DNA from: Parabacteroides gordonii MS-1 = DSM 23371
Lineage (GTDB): Bacteria > Bacteroidota > Bacteroidia > Bacteroidales > Tannerellaceae
DNA length: 64,000 nt
Direction: 5' to 3'
Assembly (NCBI RefSeq): GCF_000969825.1
Contig: NZ_KQ033919.1
Location: forward strand, 300,030 to 364,029
The notes under the pieces were generated by a model. The model was not told the origin of the DNA and did not search any database. It saw only the letters and a program-made list of their open reading frames with translations. Each line of letters begins with the position of its first letter. Position 1 is the stretch's first letter. The position numbers and the translations under genes were made by a program. This document shows, one piece after another, positions 54,086 through 64,000 of the stretch.

Positions 54086-56302
54086 ATGAGGCACATATCA
54101 TTATTGGCGGTCTCCCTGCTGGCTCTGGTAGCCTGCACGCCTGAGGAACCAAAGGAGGCAGATTATACACAGTATGTTAACCCTATGATCGGTACCGATT
54201 TCACCGGAAATACCTATCCGGGAGCACAGGCTCCTTATGGTATGGTGCAGCTTAGTCCTGACAACGGATTGCCGGGATGGGATCGTATCTCCGGGTATTT
54301 CTATCCCGATACGACGATTGCCGGTTTCAGCCATACCCATCTTTCCGGTACAGGGGCAGGAGATCTGTATGATATCTCCTTTATGCCTGTCACCCGTCCT
54401 TATAAAGAAGCTCCGGCTCCTCTGGGCATTTATTCTACCTTCTCGCATAATGAAGAAGCTGCTTCGGCCGGTTATTACCGCGTCTTGCTGCAGGACTATA
54501 ATATTAATGTAGAGCTGACGGCTACAGAACGTTGCGGTATCCAGCGTTATACCTTCCCGAAAGCTGAAGCTTCGGTATTCCTGAACCTGAAGAAAGCGAT
54601 GAATTGGGACTTTACCCTCGACTCCTATATTGAGGTGATCGACTCGGTGACTATCCGCGGATACCGTTTCTCGCAGGGATGGTCGCCTAACCAGCATGTT
54701 TATTTCCAGACACGTTTCTCCAAACCGTTTGTCGCCTATCATATGGATACGACTGCTATCGTGACAAAAGATAAGGGACAGATCGGAACCGCTTACATCG
54801 CCCGTTTCGATTTTAATACGGAGAAAGACGAAGATATCCTGGTCAATACGGCTATCTCGGGTGTCAGCATGGAAGGCGCAGCGAAGAATCTCCAGGCGGA
54901 AGTTCCTTTGAATGATTTCGACAAGTATCATAAAGAAGCAGTTGCCCGTTGGAACAAAGAACTGTCCAAGATCGAGGTGAACGGAAATAATACGGATGAC
55001 CTCGTGAAGTTCTATACCGCTATTTATCACACGATGATCGCCCCGACCATCTTCAGCGATGTGGACGGCTCTTATTACGGCCCCGACAATCAGATCCATA
55101 AGGCGGACGGATGGAATAACTATTCCACTTTCTCTTTGTGGGATACCTTCCGTGCAGCTCATCCGTTGTATACTTATACGGATCCGAAGCGTGTAAACGA
55201 CATGATCCAGGGCTTCCTGAAATTCTACGAACAGAATGGCGCGCTTCCTTTGTGGAACCTTTACGGCCATGAAACCAATATGATGATCGGTTACCATGCT
55301 GTTCCGGTCATTGTGGATGCCTATCTGAAAGGTATCGCGACATTCAATCCGGAACTTGCTTTGCAGGCATGTGTCACCACAGCCAACCGCGATGACTACC
55401 GGGGAATCGGAGAGTATAAGAAGTTAGGATATGTACCGGCTAACAGCGATCTGGCTAAATGGGAAAACTGGTCGTTGTCTAAAACAATGGAATATGCTTA
55501 CGACGACTATTGTATTGCGCGTATGGCAGAGAAGATGGGCAAGAAAGAGATTGCGGATGAATTCTACAAACGCTCACAGAACTTCCGGAATGTGTACAAC
55601 CCCGAAACAACCTTCATGCAGCCGCGTAATGAAAAAGGACAGTTCGTTTCTCCGTTCAATGCAAAAGATTATACCGAAGATATCTGTGAAAGTAATGCCT
55701 GGCAGTATTTCTGGTATGTACCGCAGGATCTGGACGGCCTGATCGGACTGTTAGGCAGCAAGGAACGTTTCACGGAGAAACTGGACAGCATGTTCACTTA
55801 TGCTCCGGATGCGAAAGAGGATCTGCCGATTTTCAGTACAGGTATGATCGGACAGTATGCGCATGGCAACGAGCCCAGCCATCACGTGATCTATCTGTAT
55901 AATAAGGTAGACCAACCCTGGAAGACGCAGAAATATGTTGCACAGGTATTACATGACCTGTATCTGAATGCTCCCGACGGCATCTGCGGTAACGAAGACT
56001 GCGGACAGATGTCTGCCTGGTTCGTGTTCAGTGCGATGGGTTTCTATCCGGTCGATCCGGTAAGCGGGCAGTACGAAATCGGTACGCCTCTGTTCCCTGA
56101 AGTGAAAATGCATCTGGCAGATGGTAAGGTATTCACTATCCTGGCTCCGGGTGTTAATGCAGAAAACATTTATATCCAGTCGGTTAAATTGAACGGCCAA
56201 CCGTATGATAAGAGTTATATTACCCACGAACAGATTATGAGCGGTGCAACGCTTGAGTTTGAAATGGGTAGCCAGCCGGGGCCGGTTTGGTATAAGAAAT
56301 AA
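54086..56302 (+). CDS. glycoside hydrolase family 92 alpha-mannosidase lipoprotein
   Basis: This 738-residue protein starts with a lipoprotein signal (L-L-A-L-V-A-C-T-P) and is probably at the cell surface or in the periplasm. GH92 landmarks are V-N-P-M-I-G-T at about 32, G-A-Q-A-P-Y-G-M-V-Q-L-S-P-D, W-D-T-F-R-A-A-H-P-L, G-N-E-P-S-H-H and G-N-E-D-C-G-Q-M-S-A-W-F-V-F-S-A-M-G-F-Y-P. GH92 enzymes are calcium-dependent exo-alpha-mannosidases acting on host or yeast glycans; linkage cannot be read here. It is not in a SusCD locus and has its own promoter and terminator. Confidence 0.94.
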   Translation: MRHISLLAVSLLALVACTPEEPKEADYTQYVNPMIGTDFTGNTYPGAQAPYGMVQLSPDNGLPGWDRISGYFYPDTTIAGFSHTHLSGTGAGDLYDISFMPVTRPYKEAPAPLGIYSTFSHNEEAASAGYYRVLLQDYNINVELTATERCGIQRYTFPKAEASVFLNLKKAMNWDFTLDSYIEVIDSVTIRGYRFSQGWSPNQHVYFQTRFSKPFVAYHMDTTAIVTKDKGQIGTAYIARFDFNTEKDEDILVNTAISGVSMEGAAKNLQAEVPLNDFDKYHKEAVARWNKELSKIEVNGNNTDDLVKFYTAIYHTMIAPTIFSDVDGSYYGPDNQIHKADGWNNYSTFSLWDTFRAAHPLYTYTDPKRVNDMIQGFLKFYEQNGALPLWNLYGHETNMMIGYHAVPVIVDAYLKGIATFNPELALQACVTTANRDDYRGIGEYKKLGYVPANSDLAKWENWSLSKTMEYAYDDYCIARMAEKMGKKEIADEFYKRSQNFRNVYNPETTFMQPRNEKGQFVSPFNAKDYTEDICESNAWQYFWYVPQDLDGLIGLLGSKERFTEKLDSMFTYAPDAKEDLPIFSTGMIGQYAHGNEPSHHVIYLYNKVDQPWKTQKYVAQVLHDLYLNAPDGICGNEDCGQMSAWFVFSAMGFYPVDPVSGQYEIGTPLFPEVKMHLADGKVFTILAPGVNAENIYIQSVKLNGQPYDKSYITHEQIMSGATLEFEMGSQPGPVWYKK

Positions 56303-56360
56303 CGTAAGCTTTTGCAGTCGGCAAGCGACGGTTGACTGTTGAGTTTCGCAATCAAAGGTA

Positions 56361-56393
56361 GAAAATGCCGGATCCGAAAGGTCCGGCATTTTC
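56361..56393. terminator. bidirectional terminator hairpin
   Basis: GAAAATGCCGGA pairs with TCCGGCATTTTC around a 9-nt loop between the convergent GH92 and 1942-residue protein genes. Confidence 0.85.
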
Positions 56394-56395
56394 AT

Positions 56396-59300
56396 TTATC
56401 GTATCTGTACTTTTGAGGTTTGCTGTTGATGTTCGCTGGTTGCACGGACAATGTAGTTGCCTTTGTCGAGGTGCGTCGTGAAGAGACAGCCCGACGGGGT
56501 ATCTGAGTAACGAAGCAGCCGGCCGGCAAAATCATAGATGGCAACGGTTTGCAGGTTCTCCGTGGCGGTGACGATCAGTTGCCCGCGGGCAATCGTATAG
56601 ATACGGATCGTTTCTGTTTCGATCTTCTCGTTGCCGGTGGGGGTACCTGCACGCAGGAAGTAGCGGCCGTATGTGTTGGCGGCTATTGTGATACTGCTGT
56701 TGTCGTGCAGGGGTGTCTCGGTTTTCTTTCCGGCATCGTAAATTGTGGTACCGGTGAAACGGTCGAGACCTTCAAACGAGAGGGTGACTGTTTCGTTGCT
56801 ATTCCCCTTGGCTCCGTTGCTGTACGTGCCGACCGGGATGTTCCACAGGTTGGAGGTACGGTTGATGCTGGCGGCCATTGTTCCGGCTACGGTGTAGATA
56901 GCAGGGAGGTTGCCCAGGTTGGAGTCGAGGAAGAGTTCGGCATCCTCGTTCGCTTTGTACTCTTCGGAGGCTGCCCGGTCGTAGGCGATGACGGCGCGGC
57001 TTTGGCGTCCGTCGGCGGTGGTGACAACAAGCGTGAGGAGTGGGAGCGAGGAGGATGATTTTAAGGCGGCGGAACTTGCGGAGGTGCCGGTGGAGGCTAA
57101 TGCCTGCATGTTGGCACTGAAGGTTACCGTATTGTTATCTGTATACGTTGATGTCCCTGCTTTTTTTACGAAGAACGATTGGAGCGGGGCGATCGGTGCT
57201 GCTTCCTTTGTGTTCGTCGTTATCCAGTTGCTGTCGTCAGTACCACCAACGGCGGCAGTTTGGTTACCGCCTGTTACCAGCCAGTATTTTGGTTGCAGGT
57301 TGCGGTTTGCATCAAAGAACTTAGAAGCATCCAGATATGCCATGAAGGGGTTGCCGATCAGGTGATAGTCGGCATCCTTACTGGCTGTGTTTTCCCCAAG
57401 TGTGATGTTGATTGTTGGGGTATCGGGTGTTGATCCTGTAGGCTTTAGTTCGTTGGATACCAGCTTGCCGGCTTTCTTTTGCTCTTCATCTGTGCGTACA
57501 TTAACCTGATTGCCGGTAATGGTAGTACCGGACTCGTAATAACTATACTGTGTATCTGCTTTCGGGAAGCGGAATAAAGCTATTGCCGGATCGGTTGCCG
57601 GGGTTGTTGTTGTCGACAGGTTGAGAACTTTGACGGAGAAGCCCAATCCTGGCGTGTAGGGTACAGCCACATCATTATATACTCCGCTCCAATTACCAGC
57701 TACGGCGACTGTTTTGTCACTGCTTCCTATTGTTATCATATTGGCTTGTTGTTTCCAGCCACGTTGATAAACGGATGGTTGGAAGCGGTTGTATTCGGCC
57801 GTGTTAAATGTAATATCCTTGAAGTACTCCGTTGCCTGGGTTCCTGTGTTCATGGTGTACCAGTCGCCGGCCACTACGGATTGTAGTGGAGAGGCCAGGG
57901 TGTACCAACGTCTACCTGCCAGTTTGTAATCGATCCAGGCTTTATTGTAGGTCAGGAGTTCAGTGTGCGGCATGGCGGTCGACGGTTCAAAATGGATCTG
58001 GTCGACGGTGTTGGTATAATAAGTTTCGCAGTTGTATGCGACACCATTATCATTTGTAGCTGCATCCTTTACCATCAGGTCGTATTCGATATGCGTTGTT
58101 GCCGGATTCGTTATGGTGGCGGGCTTATCTGTTGTTAGATCGAGGATTGGATGGGCTGCGCCGCTTTCGACTGCATTCGTGTTTGCAGTGGCTTTGTATA
58201 ATTGTACCTGCTTTCCTTCGGGAATGGTAACCTTTGTGAAGTTCATTGGGACAAAGCCGTAATAAGTTTCGTTGGGATTATTATAGCCGTTGTCGTAATT
58301 GGTACCCTTATGCAATTCGTCGGCAGTGGAGCGGAGCCAGTTGTTGTCGTTGTTCCAGTTGCCGGAGCCGTCGGCGGCGCCTGACCACTTCTGGTATTCG
58401 GGGACGACTTTTATATCGAAGGTGAGATTACCCTCACAGGTGTTACCGGGCTTGTTCTCGTTGAAATATACCAATAGCGTGTAGCGGTAACCTTCGCGGA
58501 AGTTGATTACCGGTAGATTTTCCTTTGTCATGAAACCGTCGATAGCGAAATAAAGGCGCATATATTGATCAGCTGTTTTAGATATGTCACCATCGGGATT
58601 GGGCATAGCTTTTATTTCGTTGATAGTGGCCACCGGCCATGTGGTGTTGTCAAATACGCCTTTATCGTCTATGTCAGCCATTTGCTTTAATACTACCGGA
58701 TCGTTCGAGTCGATCAGATAGAGGTAGGGATATGTGGCACTTTTTGAAAAAGAAGAGGACGACTTGGTATCCGGATTGGATGTATTATCCGATTCGTCAC
58801 TATCCTTCGTTTCGGCAATTCCTCTTAAAGGTATCTCTAACATAGAGGAGGCGGTATTGCAGGCTGTTAGTTGATCCTTACCTATCCGGATAGCGGAATG
58901 ATATGATTTATCCGGAGAAGATGCGTTCTCGTCGGGGTAGATCACATCTTCAAAACCAACCTGCGCAACCGGAGTATTCCCGGTAATATTCAGGGGTACT
59001 TCCGTTGGGTCTGTACAGATAATAATATCCACTTCATCTTCGGTTTTTAATTCAATAGGGATAGGGGAGACTACCAGGTTAAAGATATCTCCGCTTTGCC
59101 CTGTGATCGGGGCATTCAATAGAAGTTGTCTTATTATTAGTCTCCCTTCTTTCACGAGGGAGGTCAATAATTCTTTTTCCTTTTCCTCTTTTTCAGTTCT
59201 CGTTACCCACTCTTTTAGGTCTGTGGCATCAGGGTATTTGTTGCGGAAGTCTATTAACGACTCATGGATGCTAATATCCCCCTGATTATTATTAAATTCT

Positions 59301-62224
59301 TCTAACGAACCTGTAAACCAGTCGAAATAGACATCATCTTTGATGAGAGTTAAACCCTTACCCGGGATATCGGCATAGAGCTGAACAGTAAAGTTGACGA
59401 TCTGACCGGCACAGAAGTCCCGGGACGATCCGTCATAAAGTACCCCATTCACCTTTATCCTGTTTTGCGATTTGAGGCGAAAGCTCGTTTTCGTTACGCA
59501 CGAATTGGGAGACTTCGGTTCCATATAGAAATATTTAAATCTATCTACATCCGGTGTATATGAGCCGTCGTGCTCTATATCCTCTGGATCATGGTTTTGT
59601 TCCAAGATTAGAAAATACGTACGGAAAGGTTTCAATTTACAGTAGAGGTCTGCAGTAAGGTTTCTTATTGAAGATTCTGTAACCCGGTATAGAGCCCCTG
59701 CTTCTGTTGCGTCGGTAAGATCTTGGATATTTGTTTCTTCCGGTTGATATTCGTTGTTGGAGTCATAATGAGGATCAAAAAGTAATTTGCCAAACTTGGC
59801 AAAGTTAGTCATGGAGGCAGGATCGTCTGTCTTATTGGGATAGGCTATTGGCTCGATCGACTCTTCAAATGCGTTTTTTATAGCAGTTTCCTTATCAGGA
59901 TTTCCAATCGAGTCGTACTTGGCAATAAACATGGCGGAGTCTACAAAGCAATAACTTATATGTGCTCTTGCAGTAGCATCCTGTTTTTTTGTTGTTTCTA
60001 TTACTCCGGTTCGTGATAGCAGACGCTCCCAGTCGAAAGTCATTTTTAATAGTGCTGATGAATTGTATGAGTCGCAAGTATATGATTTCTGTTCTATTTT
60101 AGCATTGGAAGGTGATATATAGACCCGGATATCATCAATGTACATATCACCACCTGATGTCGAGGCACTTTTGTTGTCTACCTGTAATACATAAGAGTCG
60201 AAGTCTGTTTTTGTTTCACTCCGGTTGACGAACGAGAAATAGACCTGAAGCCATTCGTTATTTGTCCCAATGCCTGGAATATTTGTAAGCTTACTTGTTT
60301 GACCATTCATACAGGTTGCCGGTATCTGGCTGGTCTGGTGGCGGTAGATAGGGGTGTAGGTGCTTTTTCCATTATTATCTGTAACGCCCATAATGGTGAA
60401 TAACATGCCTGCGTTATCGCCTTTACTATTAGTTTTATTATAATATGCTTTCGCCACTTTAACCCAGGCACTCACAAATAATTCGGAACCCGGACAAAGC
60501 TTTTTGTCGAATTTTAGGCGGGCTATGAGCCCCGGTTGGTCAGATGCATCGATATACATATGGTAAGTACTTGGCTTCCCTTCTCTATTTTTCGATACTA
60601 ATGGATATGAAGGTGGGTAAGGCAATTGTAATCCTAATCCCCAATTGTCTGCTTTTACTTCGGTATAAGTGTTCAGTATAGCATAATAACCCCATTGGGG
60701 TACTTGTCTGTTTTCTTTACCTTTGAAATCCTTATTATTATTATTTGCAGGTGCGGTAGCGCTCCCATCGTAAAATCCGTAACTGCTTTCTGACCAGCCG
60801 ATCGGATAGGGGTAGACTTGCTTTAACCCGTATTCTTTTGCGATGTCAGGGTCAAAATCAAAATCCATTCCCGTTACGAAGGTATAATTCTTTTCCAGGT
60901 AATCCGGAGTACGGTAAGAGTAGGTGGCCCACCATGTATTGCCGGCTTTTCCATTCGTGATTTGATTGAGCTGACTTTGTGTTAATAAAACGGAGTTGTC
61001 CCTGAAAGTCAGTTTGAATCGGGCGATACGATAAGTTGTACCGTTAATATCTCGGGTTACCAGGATGGTTGCGGTAGAGGTTCCGTCGGGACCTTTATTG
61101 ACATTTTCTGTACCGTAAGTTGGATCTGTATAAGGATATTCGAAATGAATGATACGGTCGTTTCCGGTTAGGGTGAGAGAAGAAGTTGCTGCTTTACCCC
61201 GTAGTTTTATCCCAGCTGTGTTTGTACCCTCTACCAGTGTAACTGTAAGTTCATGATTGTCCAGGTCTTTTGCGACCGGAACGGCATAAGCATTCGGGCT
61301 GGAAGCTGTGCTTATCATTTCCTTGGTTTTATCAGGAATACGGATGGAAGGCGCATTTATCTCGTATTCTTCCAGATACTTTTGTTGGGCAGGATCTGTC
61401 ACTTTCTGTTGTTCCTCAAAGAACTTACGACGCCAGTCCTCTTTATTTTCTATGGATCGTATACAGTAGATGAAACGGTGCGATAAGGTGGGTTCGTAAA
61501 AAGTATTCTTAAAGTCACTCTTGGCAGACTCTCCTCTTACAAAACTTTCTGTATAGTCCGTATAGCCTGATACATCACAGGCTATCAGGTATTCGTTATT
61601 GTCTGGATTAACCTCGGTCTTGTTTGTGAAACTGTTGTATTCTTCTGTTGTAGGATAATAAAAAGTCATTTTAAGCCGTGAGTTTGTAGAGAGAGGTTGG
61701 CCTACGTAACCGTTGGCAAGACGATAAGGAAGGTCTTCCAGACTTGTATTAGGAAGCAATAAATCTGTTATCGTTTTTCCATCTTTCTCAAGGGGAGTAT
61801 TAACCTGAAAGATTTTTCCGGTTCTGAAATTATACCATCGCTGATAACTTTTTACGCTGCTTGTTATATCTGCACCAACCTCTAAAAAATCAGGTAGCGA
61901 AATGTCGAAAGAACTTCCTTCATGTACATAGATAGTATCTACAAGTACATGCGAGGCTTGTATCTGGGTTGTAATACCTCCCCAATTGACATTGAAAGTC
62001 TTAGTGCCCATATCGAATTTGTCGTCTCTTTTAGGTTTAAGGTCTTGGTTTTTTTCATCGCGTAAGTCATGCCATTTGGTTTGTTTTTTACTTTGGATAG
62101 ACTTAGATTCATAATCATTCTTATAAAGATCATCTGTTGTTGTTTGTCCCCAGGTATTGGTGGCAAATACGAATGCTGTCAATAGCATCATAAACAGGAC
62201 ATATATATTCTTTTTACTTCTCAT
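56396..62224 (-). CDS. giant secreted protein with T9SS-type tail, possible fimbrial tip adhesin
   Basis: This 1942-residue protein has a signal peptide (residues 1-26) and no fold I can name over most of its length. Residues about 520-705 look like a carbohydrate-binding jelly roll (S-E-L-F-V-S-A-W-V-K-V ... G-G-D-M-Y-I-D-D-I-R-V-Y). The last 60 residues (L-Q-T-V-A-I-Y-D-F-A-G-R-L-L ... K-G-N-Y-I-V-R-A ... S-K-V-Q-I-R) resemble a type IX secretion sorting domain. It is the last gene of a row with two Mfa/FimB-like fimbrial genes. In Porphyromonas gingivalis the mfa locus ends with mfa5, a very large tip protein with such a tail. By analogy this may be the tip adhesin; direct similarity to Mfa5 was not tested. 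Confidence 0.75.
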   Translation of the reverse strand: MRSKKNIYVLFMMLLTAFVFATNTWGQTTTDDLYKNDYESKSIQSKKQTKWHDLRDEKNQDLKPKRDDKFDMGTKTFNVNWGGITTQIQASHVLVDTIYVHEGSSFDISLPDFLEVGADITSSVKSYQRWYNFRTGKIFQVNTPLEKDGKTITDLLLPNTSLEDLPYRLANGYVGQPLSTNSRLKMTFYYPTTEEYNSFTNKTEVNPDNNEYLIACDVSGYTDYTESFVRGESAKSDFKNTFYEPTLSHRFIYCIRSIENKEDWRRKFFEEQQKVTDPAQQKYLEEYEINAPSIRIPDKTKEMISTASSPNAYAVPVAKDLDNHELTVTLVEGTNTAGIKLRGKAATSSLTLTGNDRIIHFEYPYTDPTYGTENVNKGPDGTSTATILVTRDINGTTYRIARFKLTFRDNSVLLTQSQLNQITNGKAGNTWWATYSYRTPDYLEKNYTFVTGMDFDFDPDIAKEYGLKQVYPYPIGWSESSYGFYDGSATAPANNNNKDFKGKENRQVPQWGYYAILNTYTEVKADNWGLGLQLPYPPSYPLVSKNREGKPSTYHMYIDASDQPGLIARLKFDKKLCPGSELFVSAWVKVAKAYYNKTNSKGDNAGMLFTIMGVTDNNGKSTYTPIYRHQTSQIPATCMNGQTSKLTNIPGIGTNNEWLQVYFSFVNRSETKTDFDSYVLQVDNKSASTSGGDMYIDDIRVYISPSNAKIEQKSYTCDSYNSSALLKMTFDWERLLSRTGVIETTKKQDATARAHISYCFVDSAMFIAKYDSIGNPDKETAIKNAFEESIEPIAYPNKTDDPASMTNFAKFGKLLFDPHYDSNNEYQPEETNIQDLTDATEAGALYRVTESSIRNLTADLYCKLKPFRTYFLILEQNHDPEDIEHDGSYTPDVDRFKYFYMEPKSPNSCVTKTSFRLKSQNRIKVNGVLYDGSSRDFCAGQIVNFTVQLYADIPGKGLTLIKDDVYFDWFTGSLEEFNNNQGDISIHESLIDFRNKYPDATDLKEWVTRTEKEEKEKELLTSLVKEGRLIIRQLLLNAPITGQSGDIFNLVVSPIPIELKTEDEVDIIICTDPTEVPLNITGNTPVAQVGFEDVIYPDENASSPDKSYHSAIRIGKDQLTACNTASSMLEIPLRGIAETKDSDESDNTSNPDTKSSSSFSKSATYPYLYLIDSNDPVVLKQMADIDDKGVFDNTTWPVATINEIKAMPNPDGDISKTADQYMRLYFAIDGFMTKENLPVINFREGYRYTLLVYFNENKPGNTCEGNLTFDIKVVPEYQKWSGAADGSGNWNNDNNWLRSTADELHKGTNYDNGYNNPNETYYGFVPMNFTKVTIPEGKQVQLYKATANTNAVESGAAHPILDLTTDKPATITNPATTHIEYDLMVKDAATNDNGVAYNCETYYTNTVDQIHFEPSTAMPHTELLTYNKAWIDYKLAGRRWYTLASPLQSVVAGDWYTMNTGTQATEYFKDITFNTAEYNRFQPSVYQRGWKQQANMITIGSSDKTVAVAGNWSGVYNDVAVPYTPGLGFSVKVLNLSTTTTPATDPAIALFRFPKADTQYSYYESGTTITGNQVNVRTDEEQKKAGKLVSNELKPTGSTPDTPTINITLGENTASKDADYHLIGNPFMAYLDASKFFDANRNLQPKYWLVTGGNQTAAVGGTDDSNWITTNTKEAAPIAPLQSFFVKKAGTSTYTDNNTVTFSANMQALASTGTSASSAALKSSSSLPLLTLVVTTADGRQSRAVIAYDRAASEEYKANEDAELFLDSNLGNLPAIYTVAGTMAASINRTSNLWNIPVGTYSNGAKGNSNETVTLSFEGLDRFTGTTIYDAGKKTETPLHDNSSITIAANTYGRYFLRAGTPTGNEKIETETIRIYTIARGQLIVTATENLQTVAIYDFAGRLLRYSDTPSGCLFTTHLDKGNYIVRATSEHQQQTSKVQIR

Positions 62225-62239
62225 ATCTGGTTTACCGTT

Positions 62240-63568
62240 TTATAATTCTATACTGATGGGTTGCGTTTCCCGAAGGGGAGATGCAGGGGAGGCTTTTGTC
62301 AGGTCGTCGTCGGCGAGAGGCCTGATCAGGAGGGTCAAATCGAACGAATAGGTTTCCTTCTTGCCGTTTTTGAGGAAGGTGGCTGTGACTATAATTTCGT
62401 GTTCCGCAGGGATGGCCGGGATGGCTTCGCTCGAAAGTACCAAGGTCGCATTTTGACCGGATGTATTGTAATTGAAATGATCGATCGCTGGCGAACAAGT
62501 CCATGTAACATCGCTGCTCTTCAACGTCCCGTTCTCTTTCAATCCGATACTGATCTGAACATCGCTGCTCCCTTCCGGAAGTTCTATTGTGTAGCCGTTT
62601 CCAATGTTCTTGCTTACTGTTACCGTGCCGATTGCCGCCAACCGATAGCTACCCTGGATATCCAGCGAGTAGTCGGTCAGATAGATGGTTAGCGGGTAGA
62701 AATGGTTACGAGGTATGGTGGTGTTGAGTATTGCCGTGCGTGGGGACGCTTCCCGGTCGATTGCTATCGATACGGTGAAGCTTCCTTTTGTCTCGTGCAA
62801 ATAGAAAGGGGCGATTGACGGTGAGGCTGTCCGCTCGTTTTCCTGTACCCATTTCCAGTCAGACCAGCTTAGGGTCGGACTCTCGGGTAGTTCGACTATC
62901 CCGTAGTTTGGGCGGAACAGCTTTGTACGGTCCGGCTGGAATTGTGCAAGCGTCAGGGATGTGACTTTATTACTTTGACTTTCTCTTTGGTCTTTCAAGG
63001 TAATCTCCATTTTGGCTACCATGCGGATTAGTTCGACCTTGTAGGTTGTGCGCGACTCGCTGACCTCCCAGGTTGTACGGGCGGACATCGGAATACCGTT
63101 TCCGGCGTTTATCGGGATGATGTCGATGGGCTGATTGCCGCTGACGGCTTCCGGCACAGTAGCCCAGTCGTCCGACAGGGAAAGAGTGCTGAATGCATCA
63201 CCTTCGCAATTGGCAAAGGCATAGACTGTCTTTGTGCCGGGTTGCAGTTTGACTGTAGATGCGGTAGTCCCCTCATTGTGAGCAGTGTTGAAGGTGAAAT
63301 CTGTTTCATCTACATGAGCTTCCACTTTGCCTGTGGCATTGACTATATAGATGTTGAGTGTTTTTATTTCGTCGCCGCCGTTGCCGGTCGCAGCGATAGG
63401 GGCTGCTGCCTCTTCCGGGGTGAGTGAAATAATGACAGGGACTGGCTTGCCCTCTCCGGTATCGGGATCTGCAGGGGACTCATTGGTGCATCCACTCAGG
63501 CCGATGGACGGCAGGAAACCAGCCATCCCCATCATTAACAGATAATATGATATATGCTTACTGCTCAT
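62240..63568 (-). CDS. fimbrillin-like / Mfa-type lipoprotein
   Basis: This 442-residue lipoprotein (lipid Cys in G-L-S-G-C-T-N-E-S, near residue 26) has the Bacteroidales fimbrillin-like N-part: L-N-I-Y-I-V-N-A-T-G-K-V-E, V-Y-A-F-A-N-C-E-G and V-E-L-I-R-M-V-A-K-M-E-I-T. These proteins are shaft or accessory subunits polymerised at the outer membrane. It starts directly after the stop of the FimB/Mfa2-like gene and lies 15 bp before the giant gene, so the three form an operon. Its exact place in the fibre is unknown. Confidence 0.78.
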   Translation of the reverse strand: MSSKHISYYLLMMGMAGFLPSIGLSGCTNESPADPDTGEGKPVPVIISLTPEEAAAPIAATGNGGDEIKTLNIYIVNATGKVEAHVDETDFTFNTAHNEGTTASTVKLQPGTKTVYAFANCEGDAFSTLSLSDDWATVPEAVSGNQPIDIIPINAGNGIPMSARTTWEVSESRTTYKVELIRMVAKMEITLKDQRESQSNKVTSLTLAQFQPDRTKLFRPNYGIVELPESPTLSWSDWKWVQENERTASPSIAPFYLHETKGSFTVSIAIDREASPRTAILNTTIPRNHFYPLTIYLTDYSLDIQGSYRLAAIGTVTVSKNIGNGYTIELPEGSSDVQISIGLKENGTLKSSDVTWTCSPAIDHFNYNTSGQNATLVLSSEAIPAIPAEHEIIVTATFLKNGKKETYSFDLTLLIRPLADDDLTKASPASPLRETQPISIEL

Positions 63569-64000
63569 TTAGCCCTCCTTTCCCAGATTGATGTCGTCGA
63601 GACGGACAGTCCAGTCGTTGACGATGATTTCCAGATAATGCGCTTTGCCGCCTGTCATGTCGAGGTAGACGAGTATGGTATATTCGTCTTGCCGGTCGAG
63701 ATATTCCTGTGCTCTGATGTTGTGGCTCTCCATGCGGGTGAGCAACAGGAAATCGGTCAGGTCGACGTTAAGGAAAGGGGCAGTGTCGCCTTGCTGGGTG
63801 ATCCGTAGCGAGGTGGGCGTGCCGTCTATCAGGCGGAGTGTGTTCAATTCGTAGATGGCGGCGGAGTAAGCCACTTTCCCGTCGGGGGCGTTCACCTGTC
63901 CGGTACCGGTATAGTAGGGTAGCCAGGTGAAAGTGTCGGATGTCTGCGGATTGTTCGAGGCATCGAGGTCGCTGACTGTCGTTTTTGCTTCTACCGCGAA
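63569..64000 (-). CDS. FimB/Mfa2-family fimbrial anchor protein, partial
   Basis: The frame is open to the window edge and gives the last 143 residues; the true start lies beyond. A GTG at 63895 is internal, since coding continues upstream without a stop (F-A-V-E-A-K-T-T-V ... T-F-T-W-L-P-Y-Y-T-G-T-G). The pattern L-T-R-M-E-S-H-N-I-R-A-Q-E-Y-L-D-R-Q-D-E-Y-T-I-L-V-Y-L-D and the final I-I-V-N-D-W-T-V-R-L are typical of FimB/Mfa2 proteins, which anchor and limit the length of fimbriae. Its stop abuts the next start. Confidence 0.8.
   Translation of the reverse strand, partial: FAVEAKTTVSDLDASNNPQTSDTFTWLPYYTGTGQVNAPDGKVAYSAAIYELNTLRLIDGTPTSLRITQQGDTAPFLNVDLTDFLLLTRMESHNIRAQEYLDRQDEYTILVYLDMTGGKAHYLEIIVNDWTVRLDDINLGKEG

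Overview
The window reads as chromosomal DNA of a gut-type Bacteroidales bacterium, most likely Parabacteroides or a close relative (genus is an inference). The support is two SusC/SusD pairs with hybrid two-component systems, Mfa/FimB-type fimbrial genes, tails resembling type IX secretion sorting domains, HU/DUF4248/DUF3987 genes, and many promoters of the Bacteroides form TTTG-N19-23-TAnnTTTG. No tRNA, rRNA, CRISPR array or recombinase gene was seen.

Layout. 1-3.7 kb: HU-like gene, then DUF4248 and a GC-rich DUF3987 primase/helicase-like gene, followed by a highly structured intergenic region. 3.9-6.9 kb: a large surface protein. 7-13 kb: an AspT/YidE-type transporter and sbcDC. 13-27.7 kb: polysaccharide-utilization-type locus 1 (lipoprotein, di-heme/FGE-like protein, SusD, SusC, hybrid regulator). 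27.9-29.2 kb: a DUF4469 HU-like gene, its upstream switch and a repeat element. 29.3-47.9 kb: locus 2 (GH3, GH-D-like hydrolase, SusD, SusC, GH105, hybrid regulator, HU-like protein, divergent GH2), probably for a pectin-like glycan. 47.9-54 kb: nitroreductase, RelE/ParE-type toxin pair, Fpg-like glycosylase, membrane protein, fabD, tatAC and MntA/HepT. 54-56.3 kb: GH92. 56.4-64 kb: fimbrial operon with a 1942-residue protein, cut by the window edge.

The most striking content is a set of candidate DNA-inversion switches. (1) The hybrid regulator of locus 1 (23201-27247) is split because 418 bp holding the histidine-kinase core lies backwards between 12-bp inverted repeats. Flipping it on paper restores one 1348-codon in-frame gene, with the crossover inside the SHEL phospho-acceptor codons. 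(2) A 15-bp inverted repeat pair (28649-28663 and 28803-28817) encloses a consensus promoter pointing away from the DUF4469 gene, with the inner arm 16 bp before its start codon. (3) Near-identical 32-bp palindromic sites (3553-3584 and 3708-3739) enclose a consensus promoter pointing away from the 1018-residue surface protein. All three appear OFF in this sequence. The recombinases must be encoded elsewhere.
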